Assembly (NCBI RefSeq): GCF_038002605.1
Contig: NZ_JBBOCT010000001.1
Coordinates: 558,001-622,000, forward strand
Source of the DNA: Bacillus sp. FSL K6-3431
Lineage (GTDB): Bacteria; Bacillota; Bacilli; Bacillales; Bacillaceae_C
Length of the DNA stretch: 64,000 nucleotides
Direction of reading: 5' to 3'
In this document: one piece after another, positions 9,114 through 18,175 of the stretch
How the letters are laid out: each line of letters opens with the position of its first letter
Numbering within the stretch: the first letter of the stretch is position 1
Position numbers and translations under genes: made by a program
Notes under the pieces: generated by a model
The model's input: the letters and a program-made list of their open reading frames with translations, nothing else
Database searches by the model: none
What the model was told of the DNA's origin: nothing

Positions 9114-9758
9114 ATGAACGGTACCATAGGGAAAGTTTACCACGCTTCGGATTTCATTATGAACTTGGCATACCTTAATCTTCTTTGGATTGGATCGACT
9201 TTACTCGGCGGAATCGTAATGGGATGGGCCCCAAGTACAGTTGCACTTTACACTGTAATTAGGAAATGGATTATGAAAGATCCAGATCTATCCTTTTTTA
9301 AAATGTACAAAGAAGCCTATAAAAAAGAGTTTCTGAAAGCAAATGGGTTGGGTTACATCATGGTTGCCGCCGGTCTGGTACTGACTATTAATCTACAATA
9401 CTTTATACACCAAGAAGGTATCGTCTTTTTTGCACTAAAAATTTTCACATTTATTATTTTGGCTATTTATCTGAGTGCAACACTGTTATTGTTTCCGATT
9501 TATGTACAATATCAATTGACGTTTTTTCAATATTTAAATCAGTCCGTTATGATTGGGTTCGTAAAACCTTTTTGGACCTTGATTTTAATAATCGGGTTTT
9601 TGGTCATTTCCTTTATAATATTTACGCTTCCTGGATTAATCCCATTTTTTGGAATGAGCTTAAGCAGTTTTATTATCATGGCAATCGTATGTCAAATTTT
9701 TCATAGCTTGGAGAGTTCAGTGAAGCCAGATAATCCTCAAATGGAGCAATCTGCATAA
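9114..9758 (+). CDS. YesL-like DUF624 membrane protein
   Basis: A 214-residue integral membrane protein with about five hydrophobic helices (residues about 20-50, 78-96, 103-130, 145-172 and 174-195). It matches the YesL/DUF624 group, which recurs in Bacilli next to Lpl-type oligosaccharide importers. The motif GWAPSTVALYTVIRKW after helix 1 is characteristic. ATG 9114 has AAAGGAGTGG upstream, and the gene follows the YesU-like gene by 18 bases. Its role is unknown; help in assembly or stability of the ABC permeases is a common guess. Confidence 0.86.
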   Translation: MNGTIGKVYHASDFIMNLAYLNLLWIGSTLLGGIVMGWAPSTVALYTVIRKWIMKDPDLSFFKMYKEAYKKEFLKANGLGYIMVAAGLVLTINLQYFIHQEGIVFFALKIFTFIILAIYLSATLLLFPIYVQYQLTFFQYLNQSVMIGFVKPFWTLILIIGFLVISFIIFTLPGLIPFFGMSLSSFIIMAIVCQIFHSLESSVKPDNPQMEQSA

Positions 9759-9820
9759 GTGAACTCGATTCAGCAAGCTGAAACATCGTGGAATCAGTTA
9801 TGGGTTTAAATCCTGAAAGA
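9759..9820 (+). repeat. Post-stop stem-loop repeat, copy A
   Basis: Begins directly after the TAA of the YesL-like gene with GTGAACTCG, then TTCAG-CAAG-CTGAA, ACATCGTGGAATCAG and TTTAAATCCTGAAAG. The same order of motifs recurs at 26497 and 30584. Confidence 0.7.
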
Positions 9821-9858
9821 AAATCGGAAGAAAAGAAACAAAGGGAGTGGATAAAGAT

Positions 9859-12426
9859 ATGAAGGTAAAATGGTTGAAAATAAAGCCTAAATACAATTCG
9901 GGAGTAACATGGGGCGTACCTTGGAAACGAGGCATATTGAATAAGGAGCAGTCATTGACTTTAAGAAATAAATCTGGAATGAGCTTACCTTTACAAAGTT
10001 GGCCAATGGCTTATTGGCCGGATGGAACGGTAAAATGGACTGGACATGCTGCAGTTTTACAGGGAAAAGATGATTCTTTCGAGATTGAAACAGGCAAATC
10101 AAGTATGCCAGATCAAGTTAAGATTATGGAAACAACTGAAACATTAGAAATTACTAATGGATTGCTTGAAATCGTCATAAATAAACAGGGTCAACATATA
10201 ATCGAGGCAATTAAAACGTATTCAAAATTAATTGCACACAAAGGAAAACTACTAGCTATTCATGAAGAGCGTTCTCAAGTAGATGGTGTAAAAGTAAAAA
10301 CAGAAGAAACGCTTGAATGTAGGATCAAGCATGTAAATGTAGAACAAAGCGGGCCAATCAGATGTGTGATTAAATTAGCAGGTACACATTATTCAAGGAA
10401 GCAATCAAAAGATATATTCCCGTTTACTTTAAGATTATATATTTATGCAGGTAGTACGGAAATGAAAATAGTCCATACATTTTACTATGATGGTCAACCT
10501 GAAGAAAATTTTATTAAAGGGCTTGGGATTGATTTTTCCATACCACTTGAAGGCGAGTCATGGAATCGGCATGTACGGGTTGCGGGTGAGAAAGGGATAT
10601 ATGGTGAGCCGGGACAATTACTGCTGACTAGAAAACATAGAAACGCAAATGGGTTGTATGAAAAGCAAATTAAAGGTGAAATAATTGATCTCTCACATTC
10701 AGAGAATAAGGAACTTCTTGCACATGTAAAACAAAATGCAATTTGGAATGATTTCAAAATTAGCCAAGATTCAGCGAATCACTTCCGATTTTGTAAACGG
10801 ACAAATGATCGAAATGGTTATATAGACGCCTTTCATGGCGAAAGAGCAAATGGACTTGCTTACGTAGGAGGTACAGCTGGAGGAATGGCAATCGGACTAA
10901 AAGACTTTTGGCAGAAGCATCCTACAGCACTTGAGGTTAATGCTTTAAATGAACAAACTACAAAACTTCGGGCATGGTTCTGGTCATCGGATGTAGAAGC
11001 AATGGATTTACGTCATTACAGCGAAGATACTCATGTGACAAGTGCTTATGAAGGATTTGATGAAATGCGTGCAACACCCTATGGCATTGCCAACACAAGT
11101 GAAGTATTCATTCAAAGCTATCTTGAACCACCGACAAACAACGAGTTAATGAATCAGGCACAAGAGTGGCAGGCACCGAGATTACTTGTTTGCGAGCCTG
11201 AATATTATTATGATACTAAAACGCTTGGCATATGGAGCTTACCAGATACAACAAATCAATTAAAAGCTAAAATAGAAACTCAGCTGAATGATGTGCTAGA
11301 ATTTTACCAAAATGAAATTGAACAACGCAACTGGTATGGATTTTGGCATTACGGAGATGTGATGCATACTTATGACTCCATCCGGCACCAATGGCGTTAT
11401 GATCTTGGTGGGTTTGCTTGGCAAAATACCGAATTGGTACCAAATATATGGTTGTGGCATACTTTTTTACGCACAGGGAGAGAAGATGTTTTTCGGATGG
11501 CAGAAGCAATGACTCGACATACGAGTGAAGTAGATTGCTATCATTTTGGAGAGTATGCTGGACTTGGTTCAAGACATAACGTTATGCATTGGGGATGTGG
11601 CTGCAAAGAAGTGCGGATCAGTATGGCGGGTCTACATAAATTCTATTATTATCTGACTGCAGATGAAAGAACAGGAGAACGTTTAACTGCGGTTCGCGAT
11701 GCTGAACAGTCGCTGATCACACTTGATCCGATGAGAGCGTACTATCCAGATGATGATTATGAGACACATGCTCGTGTTGGACCTGACTGGGCAGCTTTAT
11801 GTTCAAACTGGACGACGGAATGGGAAAGAACTGAAAACCCAATTTATAAAGATAGGATCATGAAAAGTATTGACCAACTTAAATCATTGCCAATGAAATT
11901 GCTATCTGGTCCTACATTTGGTTATGACCCGCGAACAAATGATCTTTATCCTATGGGGGATGGGCTTAACGCTTACCATATGGTTATTGCATTTGGTGCA
12001 CCGCAGGCATGGATTGAAATCGCAGAATTAATTGATGATCATGAATGGGAAGAAATGCTTTCAGAGTTTGGCGAATTTTATATGTTAAGTAACGAAGATA
12101 AGCTCAGGAGAAGTAATGGGCAAATAAACGATCAGAATTTTAATCTCCCAATGCTAGCAGCTGGCATCATTGCATATGCAGCGAACAAGAAAACAGATGC
12201 AAACCTTGCAGAAAAAGCGTGGGGATTATTGTTGAATAATCATCAGAGTCAATTTTCTTTCCCTTTCAAAATTGAAACAATTACTGCATGGGCTAAATTA
12301 GATGAAGTCACCAATGTAACAACGAATACATCATCGCAATGGTGCCTCAATGCAATGATGGCGCTAGAATTAATCGGAGATTATTTAACGGATGATGTTT
12401 TTCGAAAAAGTATGAAAGTGCAATAA
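9859..12426 (+). CDS. yetA: YetA-like exo-rhamnogalacturonan lyase family protein (PL26-type)
   Basis: An 855-residue protein similar to B. subtilis YetA and to the polysaccharide lyase family 26 exo-rhamnogalacturonan lyases. It shows the expected parts in order: an N-terminal beta domain (WPDGTVKWTGHAA), a middle domain, and a C-terminal (alpha/alpha) barrel rich in aromatic residues (WYGFWHYGDVMHTYD, YHFGEYAGLGSRHNVMHW). No signal peptide is present, so it should act in the cytoplasm on imported oligosaccharides, releasing unsaturated disaccharide units. ATG 9859 is preceded by AAGGGAG; a GTG 12 bases earlier lies inside that ribosome binding site. It is followed by LplABC-like genes, as yetA is linked to lplABCD in B. 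subtilis. Confidence 0.82.
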   Translation: MKVKWLKIKPKYNSGVTWGVPWKRGILNKEQSLTLRNKSGMSLPLQSWPMAYWPDGTVKWTGHAAVLQGKDDSFEIETGKSSMPDQVKIMETTETLEITNGLLEIVINKQGQHIIEAIKTYSKLIAHKGKLLAIHEERSQVDGVKVKTEETLECRIKHVNVEQSGPIRCVIKLAGTHYSRKQSKDIFPFTLRLYIYAGSTEMKIVHTFYYDGQPEENFIKGLGIDFSIPLEGESWNRHVRVAGEKGIYGEPGQLLLTRKHRNANGLYEKQIKGEIIDLSHSENKELLAHVKQNAIWNDFKISQDSANHFRFCKRTNDRNGYIDAFHGERANGLAYVGGTAGGMAIGLKDFWQKHPTALEVNALNEQTTKLRAWFWSSDVEAMDLRHYSEDTHVTSAYEGFDEMRATPYGIANTSEVFIQSYLEPPTNNELMNQAQEWQAPRLLVCEPEYYYDTKTLGIWSLPDTTNQLKAKIETQLNDVLEFYQNEIEQRNWYGFWHYGDVMHTYDSIRHQWRYDLGGFAWQNTELVPNIWLWHTFLRTGREDVFRMAEAMTRHTSEVDCYHFGEYAGLGSRHNVMHWGCGCKEVRISMAGLHKFYYYLTADERTGERLTAVRDAEQSLITLDPMRAYYPDDDYETHARVGPDWAALCSNWTTEWERTENPIYKDRIMKSIDQLKSLPMKLLSGPTFGYDPRTNDLYPMGDGLNAYHMVIAFGAPQAWIEIAELIDDHEWEEMLSEFGEFYMLSNEDKLRRSNGQINDQNFNLPMLAAGIIAYAANKKTDANLAEKAWGLLLNNHQSQFSFPFKIETITAWAKLDEVTNVTTNTSSQWCLNAMMALELIGDYLTDDVFRKSMKVQ

Positions 12427-12595
12427 AGTATTAGTAATAGCTTCAAATGTAGTCGTAGTACGAGTTTTGAGAAGACAATTTTTTAGTATTGCAGGAAAAC
12501 TAAAATTATTCTAAATTTATAATAATCTATTTGCAATTCTCTATAAAAAGATGGATGGCAAACAGAATAGAAAGCCAAAAATAGGGGGGAATTAC

Positions 12596-14104
12596 ATGCA
12601 AAAAAGCATGAAATTATTTAGCAAAAAAATGAGTATGGGGATGTTGTCTGCTCTGCTAATTGCTTCAATGGCAGCTTGTTCTGGGAAAGAAGCAAATAGT
12701 AATAAAGAAGGTACGGGTGAGGGTTATAAAAATAAAATATCCATTATGACTACCACTCATGTCCCAGAACCACCGACAAAAAACAGTCCCGCATGGAAAG
12801 AGCTTGAAAAATTTACAGATACTGAAATCGATATCACCTGGGTGTTAAATGAATACTCAGAAAAGGTAAATATTACATTAGCATCAGGTGACTTACCTAA
12901 TATCTTAATGATTGAAGATAAATATCCCAGCTTTGTTAGTGCGGTTCGAGATGGTGCATTCTGGGAAATCGGTCCTTATTTAAAGGATTATTCAAATTTA
13001 AGTCAGGCAAATGAAATAGCTTTGCAAAATAGTATGATCGACGGAAAAGTGTACGGAGTTTATCGTGGACGTCCACTTGGAAGAAATGGCGTAACAATTA
13101 GAAAAGATTGGCTAAAGAATTTAGGCCTTGAAATACCAAAAACGATAGATGAATTCTACAATGTTTTGAAAGCGTTTACTAACGATGATCCAGATGGAAA
13201 TGGAAAAGATGACACATACGGTATGGTCGTTTCGAAATATACTGGCCCACTTGACATTATGCAAATCTGGTTTGGTGCTCCAAATAAATGGGGGGAAGAT
13301 GCTAACGGAGATTTAATACCAGATTTTATGACGGGTGAATACAAGGAAGCGTTGAAGTTCTTTAAAAAGATTTATGATGAAGGCCTAATTAATGAAGATT
13401 TTGCTGTGATGGATCCACAAAAGTGGGGAGATCCTTTACTAAATGGGGAGGCTGGAGTAATTGTTGACGTCCTTGATCGTGCGCATCGTGCGCAGGAAGA
13501 AATGATGAATGCTAATCCAGATCTTACTGATCCAATCGATGTGCTCGGGGCCCCAGCTCCATTCAATCTACCTACACTTGGTTATGCGGGAATGTTGACA
13601 ATTCCTAAATCCAGCGTCAAAACGGAGGAAGAATTAAAACAAGTCCTTTCATTTATTGATAAACAAAGTGAAGCGGAAGCTCAAATTATCGCATATAACG
13701 GTGTCGAGGGCAGGCACTTTGAAATGAAAGATGGTGAATTTACGATATTATCGCCTGATAACCAGGCTTTACACCATGAATATACTTCATTCAATCAGTT
13801 TGGAACAGGCATTCCTGAAGATCGTTTTCATGCGCCACCAGTGTCGGAATTACGTGAGAAAGAAGCGGAAGTCATGAAGGAAAACGAAGATATTGTCGTT
13901 CCTAATCCAGCGGTTGCACTTATTTCAAGTGTTTATGCGACAAAAGGGCAGCAATTAGACAATATTATCAATGACGCTAGAATCCAATTCATTGTTGGTC
14001 AAATTGATGAAAAAGGGCTAGAAGATGCTGTTCAATTATGGTTAAACAGTGGTGGAAAGGACTATATAGATGAAATGAACGAAATGTATCAAGAGATTAA
14101 ATAA
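12596..14104 (+). CDS. lplA: Extracellular solute-binding lipoprotein, LplA-like
   Basis: A 502-residue ABC importer binding protein. The signal peptide ends in a lipobox, ASMAAC, with lipidated Cys28, so the mature protein is anchored to the outer membrane face. DDPDGNGKDDTYG is the acidic calcium-loop-like motif common in this family. ATG 12596 follows AGGGGGG; an ATG 45 bases upstream would add an unlikely polar extension. It precedes two permease genes and should deliver rhamnogalacturonan oligosaccharides to them, judging from its neighbours. A hairpin right after the gene may set the higher expression usual for binding proteins. Confidence 0.87.
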   Translation: MQKSMKLFSKKMSMGMLSALLIASMAACSGKEANSNKEGTGEGYKNKISIMTTTHVPEPPTKNSPAWKELEKFTDTEIDITWVLNEYSEKVNITLASGDLPNILMIEDKYPSFVSAVRDGAFWEIGPYLKDYSNLSQANEIALQNSMIDGKVYGVYRGRPLGRNGVTIRKDWLKNLGLEIPKTIDEFYNVLKAFTNDDPDGNGKDDTYGMVVSKYTGPLDIMQIWFGAPNKWGEDANGDLIPDFMTGEYKEALKFFKKIYDEGLINEDFAVMDPQKWGDPLLNGEAGVIVDVLDRAHRAQEEMMNANPDLTDPIDVLGAPAPFNLPTLGYAGMLTIPKSSVKTEEELKQVLSFIDKQSEAEAQIIAYNGVEGRHFEMKDGEFTILSPDNQALHHEYTSFNQFGTGIPEDRFHAPPVSELREKEAEVMKENEDIVVPNPAVALISSVYATKGQQLDNIINDARIQFIVGQIDEKGLEDAVQLWLNSGGKDYIDEMNEMYQEIK

Positions 14105-14118
14105 AAATAAGCGATGAC

Positions 14119-14152
14119 ATGAGCAAGTGGATTAATCGGCACGCTTGCTCAT
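14119..14152 (+). promoter_or_regulatory. Intercistronic hairpin between binding protein and permease genes
   Basis: ATGAGCAAG (14119-14127) pairs perfectly with CTTGCTCAT (14144-14152) over a 16-base loop. No clean T-run follows. In ABC operons such a hairpin often protects the upstream mRNA or attenuates the downstream genes. Confidence 0.6.
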
Positions 14153-14184
14153 TCATTCCTTCACTGTTAGAGAGGAGCGATTAC

Positions 14185-15144
14185 TTGGAAAATAGAGTAG
14201 CAGCACAAATAGACGAACCAAAACTACCATTTAAAGAAAAAGTAAACACATTGGCACGCCTAAAGCGTGACCGCTGGCTTTACCTATTATTACTACCTGG
14301 ATTATTATATTTTATTATTTTTAAATATTTTCCAATGTGGGGTATTGTAATTGCATTTCAGAACTATTCTCCATTTTTAGGCGTACTTGAAAGCAAATGG
14401 GTTGGTTTTGATCATTTTATGAATTTCTTTCAAAATCCAGATTTTATGAGATTACTTCGAAATACATTCATCTTCGCTGTATTAGATCTTGTTTTCTTTT
14501 TTCCAGCACCGATTATATTGGCGCTACTGCTAAATGAATTACGTAAACAAATTTATAAACGAACAGTTCAAACACTCATCTACGTCCCGCATTTTATGTC
14601 TTGGGTAATCATTGCCAGTATTACTTACATATTTTTTACAACAGGCGGTGGAGCGATAAATGAGCTCGTAACATTAGTCACTGGGAAAGAAATCAACTTT
14701 CTCGCATCCCCTACATGGTTTAGACCATTGATTATGTTACAAATTATATGGAAAGAAACAGGATGGGGTACGATTATCTTTTTAGCAGCATTATCATCCG
14801 TGGATCCCGAACAATATGATGCAGCGATTGTCGATGGTGCTGGGCGCTTTAGAAGATTATGGCATGTTACATTGCCCGCAGTTAGAAGTGTCATTGTTAT
14901 TTTGCTTATCTTACGCTTAGGTAATTTTCTTGATACCGGATTCCAACAAATTTATTTGATGACGAATTCCTTGAATAGGGAAGTCGCCGATGTGTTTGAT
15001 ACGTATGTATATTTTGTAGGTATTACACAAGGAGCTTTTAGCTATAGTACAGCTGTAGGTTTATTTAAATCTATTGTAGGAATTGTGCTTGTCTTAGGAG
15101 CTAATAAATTAGCGAAAAAACTGGGACAGGAAGGAATTTTTTAA
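14185..15144 (+). CDS. lplB: ABC sugar permease, LplB-like
   Basis: A 319-residue inner-membrane permease of the binding-protein-dependent sugar importer family, with about six helices. The EAA-type coupling loop reads EQYDAAIVDGAGRFRRLWHVTLP and would contact the ATPase. The start is TTG 14185, placed 7 bases after AGAGGAG. The frame stays open to an ATG at 14119, but that lies in a hairpin and adds an atypical N-terminus. It forms the transmembrane pair with the next gene. No ATPase is encoded nearby, so a shared MsmX-type ATPase probably powers it. Confidence 0.88.
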   Translation: MENRVAAQIDEPKLPFKEKVNTLARLKRDRWLYLLLLPGLLYFIIFKYFPMWGIVIAFQNYSPFLGVLESKWVGFDHFMNFFQNPDFMRLLRNTFIFAVLDLVFFFPAPIILALLLNELRKQIYKRTVQTLIYVPHFMSWVIIASITYIFFTTGGGAINELVTLVTGKEINFLASPTWFRPLIMLQIIWKETGWGTIIFLAALSSVDPEQYDAAIVDGAGRFRRLWHVTLPAVRSVIVILLILRLGNFLDTGFQQIYLMTNSLNREVADVFDTYVYFVGITQGAFSYSTAVGLFKSIVGIVLVLGANKLAKKLGQEGIF

Positions 15145-15173
15145 GACAATTAATTTGAAGGAGGTGCAGTTTC

Positions 15174-16061
15174 ATGTCTTTGGCTAAATTACATAATACT
15201 CCAGCCGGAAGAGTATTTGATGTTTTCAATATAATCATTCTAGGTTTAATTGGTATTTTGACTGTTTTGCCATTTGCATATATTATTGCTGGTTCATTTG
15301 CGACAGAAGCGGAGTTGGCACGAAGAAGCTTCTTTATATTTCCAGAAATCTTTTCCTTTGATGCATATAAGTATATCTTTTCAACGAACACTTTCGTTCG
15401 AAGTTTACTAGTCTCTATTTTTGTCACAACAGCGGGGACAATCGTTTGTTTGCTATTTACCTTTTCAATGGCATATCCATTATCTCGCAAACATCTACTA
15501 GGCAGGAACTTTTTCTTAAATATGGTTATTTTCTCGATGCTTTTTGGTGGTGGAATGATCCCGACATTTTTGGTCGTGAAAAATCTTGGATTGTTAGATA
15601 CATATTGGGCGTTAATATTACCACTTGCAATCAATCCATTTAATTTAATTATTGTAAAAACCTTTTTTCAAAATATCCCTTTTGAACTTGAGGAATCGGC
15701 AAAAATGGATGGAGCAACGGAGTTCGATGTTTTTTGGAGGATCATGCTACCACTTTCCAAACCAGTTTTAGCTACATTTGCATTATTTTATGCAGTTGGT
15801 ATTTGGAATGACTTTTTTAGTGCATTATTGTATATCAATGATAATACTAAATTGCCAGTGCAAGTATTACTTCAACAAATTATTATCCTCTCACAAGGTC
15901 TAGGGGCAGATGCATCTATGGGCGGTGACTACGTTGAACCACCTGACCAATCATTGAAGTTGGCAGTAGTTGTCGTAGCAACAATTCCGATTTTGATTGT
16001 TTACCCATTTCTACAGAAACATTTTGCAAAAGGAATGCTATTGGGATCTGTAAAAGGGTAA
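15174..16061 (+). CDS. lplC: ABC sugar permease, LplC/YtcP-like
   Basis: A 295-residue permease with about six membrane helices, second half of the importer begun by the LplB-like gene. The coupling loop FELEESAKMDGATEFDVFWRIMLPLSKP is the EAA motif. The C-terminus FAKGMLLGSVKG is typical of this subfamily. ATG 15174 follows GGAGGTGCAG, 29 bases after the previous stop. Function is import of pectin-derived oligosaccharides by context. Confidence 0.9.
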   Translation: MSLAKLHNTPAGRVFDVFNIIILGLIGILTVLPFAYIIAGSFATEAELARRSFFIFPEIFSFDAYKYIFSTNTFVRSLLVSIFVTTAGTIVCLLFTFSMAYPLSRKHLLGRNFFLNMVIFSMLFGGGMIPTFLVVKNLGLLDTYWALILPLAINPFNLIIVKTFFQNIPFELEESAKMDGATEFDVFWRIMLPLSKPVLATFALFYAVGIWNDFFSALLYINDNTKLPVQVLLQQIIILSQGLGADASMGGDYVEPPDQSLKLAVVVVATIPILIVYPFLQKHFAKGMLLGSVKG

Positions 16062-16085
16062 TAATGATGAAGGAGACATAAATTT

Positions 16086-16724
16086 ATGAAAAAAATAGAA
16101 GTATTTTTAGCAGGTGACTCTACGGTTCAAACATATAAAACGGCCGATGCGCCACAGGCTGGGTGGGGACAATACATCGATCAATATTTTGATAAAAATA
16201 TCACTTTTCATAATCACGCAATTGGTGGTCGAAGCTCTAAGACCTTTATTGAGGAATCGCGGCTAGATTCAATGTTACAAGAAATGAAAGTTGATGATTA
16301 TTTGCTTGTTCAAATGGGACATAATGATTCTACGATTAGTCGGCAGGAGCGTTATACAGAACCATACACTACGTATAAACAATATTTACAATTGTTTATT
16401 GACGGCGCACGAAAAAAGCAATCAGTTCCGATTTTAATCACACCAGTTGCTAGGTTACATGTAGAAGATGGACAGTTTATCAATGATTTTCCGGACTATT
16501 GTCGGGCAATGAAGGAATTGGCTGAAGAAAACAGTGTCCAGCTAATTGATTTAAATACTTTTAGTCTTGAATACTATAGATCTATTGGCTATGAAGCCTC
16601 GAAGAAGCTATTTATGATTTCCGTAAATGGGACCGATTGTACACATTTTACTGAAGCTGGTGCAAAAATAACAGCAGAGATAGTCGCCACAGAGTTAACA
16701 AAATCGTTGTCGCTTTGCAAATAA
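16086..16724 (+). CDS. Rhamnogalacturonan acetylesterase-like SGNH hydrolase (RhgT/YesT-like)
   Basis: A 212-residue esterase of the SGNH/GDSL fold that would remove acetyl groups from rhamnogalacturonan fragments. The four blocks are visible: Ser12 in AGDSTV, Gly47-48 in AIGGRSS, Asn80 in MGHNDS, and Asp184-His187 in DCTHFTEAG. No signal peptide is present, so it acts in the cytoplasm on imported material. It lies 24 bases after the LplC-like gene and seems to be the last gene of that operon. Similar genes (yesT, yesY) lie in the B. subtilis rhamnogalacturonan cluster. Confidence 0.88.
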   Translation: MKKIEVFLAGDSTVQTYKTADAPQAGWGQYIDQYFDKNITFHNHAIGGRSSKTFIEESRLDSMLQEMKVDDYLLVQMGHNDSTISRQERYTEPYTTYKQYLQLFIDGARKKQSVPILITPVARLHVEDGQFINDFPDYCRAMKELAEENSVQLIDLNTFSLEYYRSIGYEASKKLFMISVNGTDCTHFTEAGAKITAEIVATELTKSLSLCK

Positions 16725-16735
16725 TTTTAAAGGAT

Positions 16736-16795
16736 AAACCTTGTATATTGGACATGTATTATAAATAGTCCTTATTCAAGGTTTTATTTATTTTT
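16736..16795 (+). terminator. Probable terminator after the acetylesterase gene
   Basis: AAACCTTG pairs with CAAGGTTT, with an inner GGAC/GTCC helix, and a T-rich tail (TTTTATTTATTTTT) follows. Confidence 0.6.
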
Positions 16796-16820
16796 CTATG
16801 AAGAGTAGCTTGAGACGGGC

Positions 16821-16974
16821 AACCAATCCTTTTATCGCAGATTAACGGGCAGTAAGGGCCCGATTGGTTCAGGCCAACAGGATGTTGGTCACTCAGGCGT
16901 TGCCGCAGGACGCGGCGACCTTAGCCTGAGTTCCTTAACAATCAGTGGGGGATGATAGAAAGCCCCCACTGATT
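16821..16974. repeat. Strongly folded intergenic element
   Basis: Four successive hairpins fill this gene-free stretch. AACCAAT (16821) pairs with ATTGGTT (16863), and CCAAC pairs with GTTGG around AGGAT. CTCAGGC (16892) pairs with GCCTGAG (16924), enclosing GTTGCCGC/GCGGCGAC. AATCAGTGGGGG (16940) pairs with CCCCCACTGATT (16963). GC content is far above the surroundings. The layout suggests a mobile or repeated intergenic element or a structured RNA. No protein-coding frame is seen. The rest of 16725-17200 holds the preceding terminator and the leader of the next operon. Confidence 0.55.
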
Positions 16975-17200
16975 GAAGTTTCACTTTATTTTTGCAGCAG
17001 ATAATTACATTTTTGTACTGGTACCTACCGCTTTTAATGAACTAACATATCTTCCACGTCATGAACATATCCTCCATTTTCGCTTGATCCTCTAATATGC
17101 GCATAGATTGTAAGATTAAGCGATTGTTTCCCTCTTGTTTCCGTAGTTATACTAAAATTTGTAAGCTAAACTTAGAAAGGAAGAAAGGGGAGCTGGAGGT

Positions 17201-18175
17201 ATGGATGATTCTTCTGCACAAGATCGTATAACGTCTAATGTAAGAAGCAGTACAAATCTAATATTTAAAAAATCAAAAAACAACTACTTAGAAAACATAA
17301 AAAGACATTGGATGCTATATGTAATGATTCTGCCTGGAATCGTATTTTACATTGTGTTTAAGTACATTCCTTTGTTAGGAAGTATTATCGCCTTTCAAGA
17401 TTATCAAATATTTAAAGGTTTATGGCATAGTCCATGGGTTGGGTTAGATAATTTTCGTTTTTTATTTTCCTATCAGGATTTTTATCAAGTATTACGAAAC
17501 ACGGCTCTCATTGCATTTTATCAATTAGTGTTTGGGTTTCCAGCACCAATTATTCTTGCTTTATTATTTAATGAAATAAGGTCATTAATCGCCAAAAAAA
17601 CAGTACAAAGTTTGTTTTACCTGCCGCATTTCTTATCTTGGGTCGTAGTAGGTGGCATTGTTTTCGAATTATTATCAACACAAGGAATTGTAAACGCTAT
17701 CCGTGATTTATTCGGCTTGGAACCAATTTTATTTATGCAAGAGGAAAAACATTTCCGTTTGATCGTCGTTCTATCAAGTATATGGAAAGAAGTAGGTTGG
17801 GGAACAATTATTTATTTGGCTGCAATTGCCGGAATTAATCCTAATTTATATGAGGCAGCAGTCGTAGATGGTGCTAATCGTTGGAAACAAACAATCTACA
17901 TTACTATCCCTATGTTATTTCCAACAATATTAGTTTTGTTTTTACTTAACATCGGAAATTTCCTGGAACTCGGTTTTGATCAAATCTTTAACTTGTTAAC
18001 ACCGATGACTTATGCTGTTGGAGATATTATTGAAACATATGTGTATCGGGCTGGGGTTTTACAAGGGCAATACAGTCTGACAACAGCAATTGGGATTTTT
18101 CAGTCAGTAATCGGCTTTACCCTGTTATGGATATTTAATCGATTTGCCAGAAAATCAGAACAGGGGTTGTGGTAA
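17201..18175 (+). CDS. ABC sugar permease, YtcP/LplB-type (second importer)
   Basis: A 324-residue membrane permease with about six helices and the coupling loop NLYEAAVVDGANRWKQTIYITIP. It is similar in layout to the LplB-like permease upstream but clearly a separate paralogue. ATG 17201 has AAAGGGG at a suitable distance, and GGAGGT directly abuts it. It opens a second importer operon with the following permease and lipoprotein. The order here is permease, permease, binding protein, unlike the first importer. Confidence 0.88.
   Translation: MDDSSAQDRITSNVRSSTNLIFKKSKNNYLENIKRHWMLYVMILPGIVFYIVFKYIPLLGSIIAFQDYQIFKGLWHSPWVGLDNFRFLFSYQDFYQVLRNTALIAFYQLVFGFPAPIILALLFNEIRSLIAKKTVQSLFYLPHFLSWVVVGGIVFELLSTQGIVNAIRDLFGLEPILFMQEEKHFRLIVVLSSIWKEVGWGTIIYLAAIAGINPNLYEAAVVDGANRWKQTIYITIPMLFPTILVLFLLNIGNFLELGFDQIFNLLTPMTYAVGDIIETYVYRAGVLQGQYSLTTAIGIFQSVIGFTLLWIFNRFARKSEQGLW

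Noticed and set aside
15101..15634. Long minus-strand open frame of 177 codons
   Set aside because: It lies opposite the well-supported LplC-like permease gene, has no binding site and no recognisable protein pattern.
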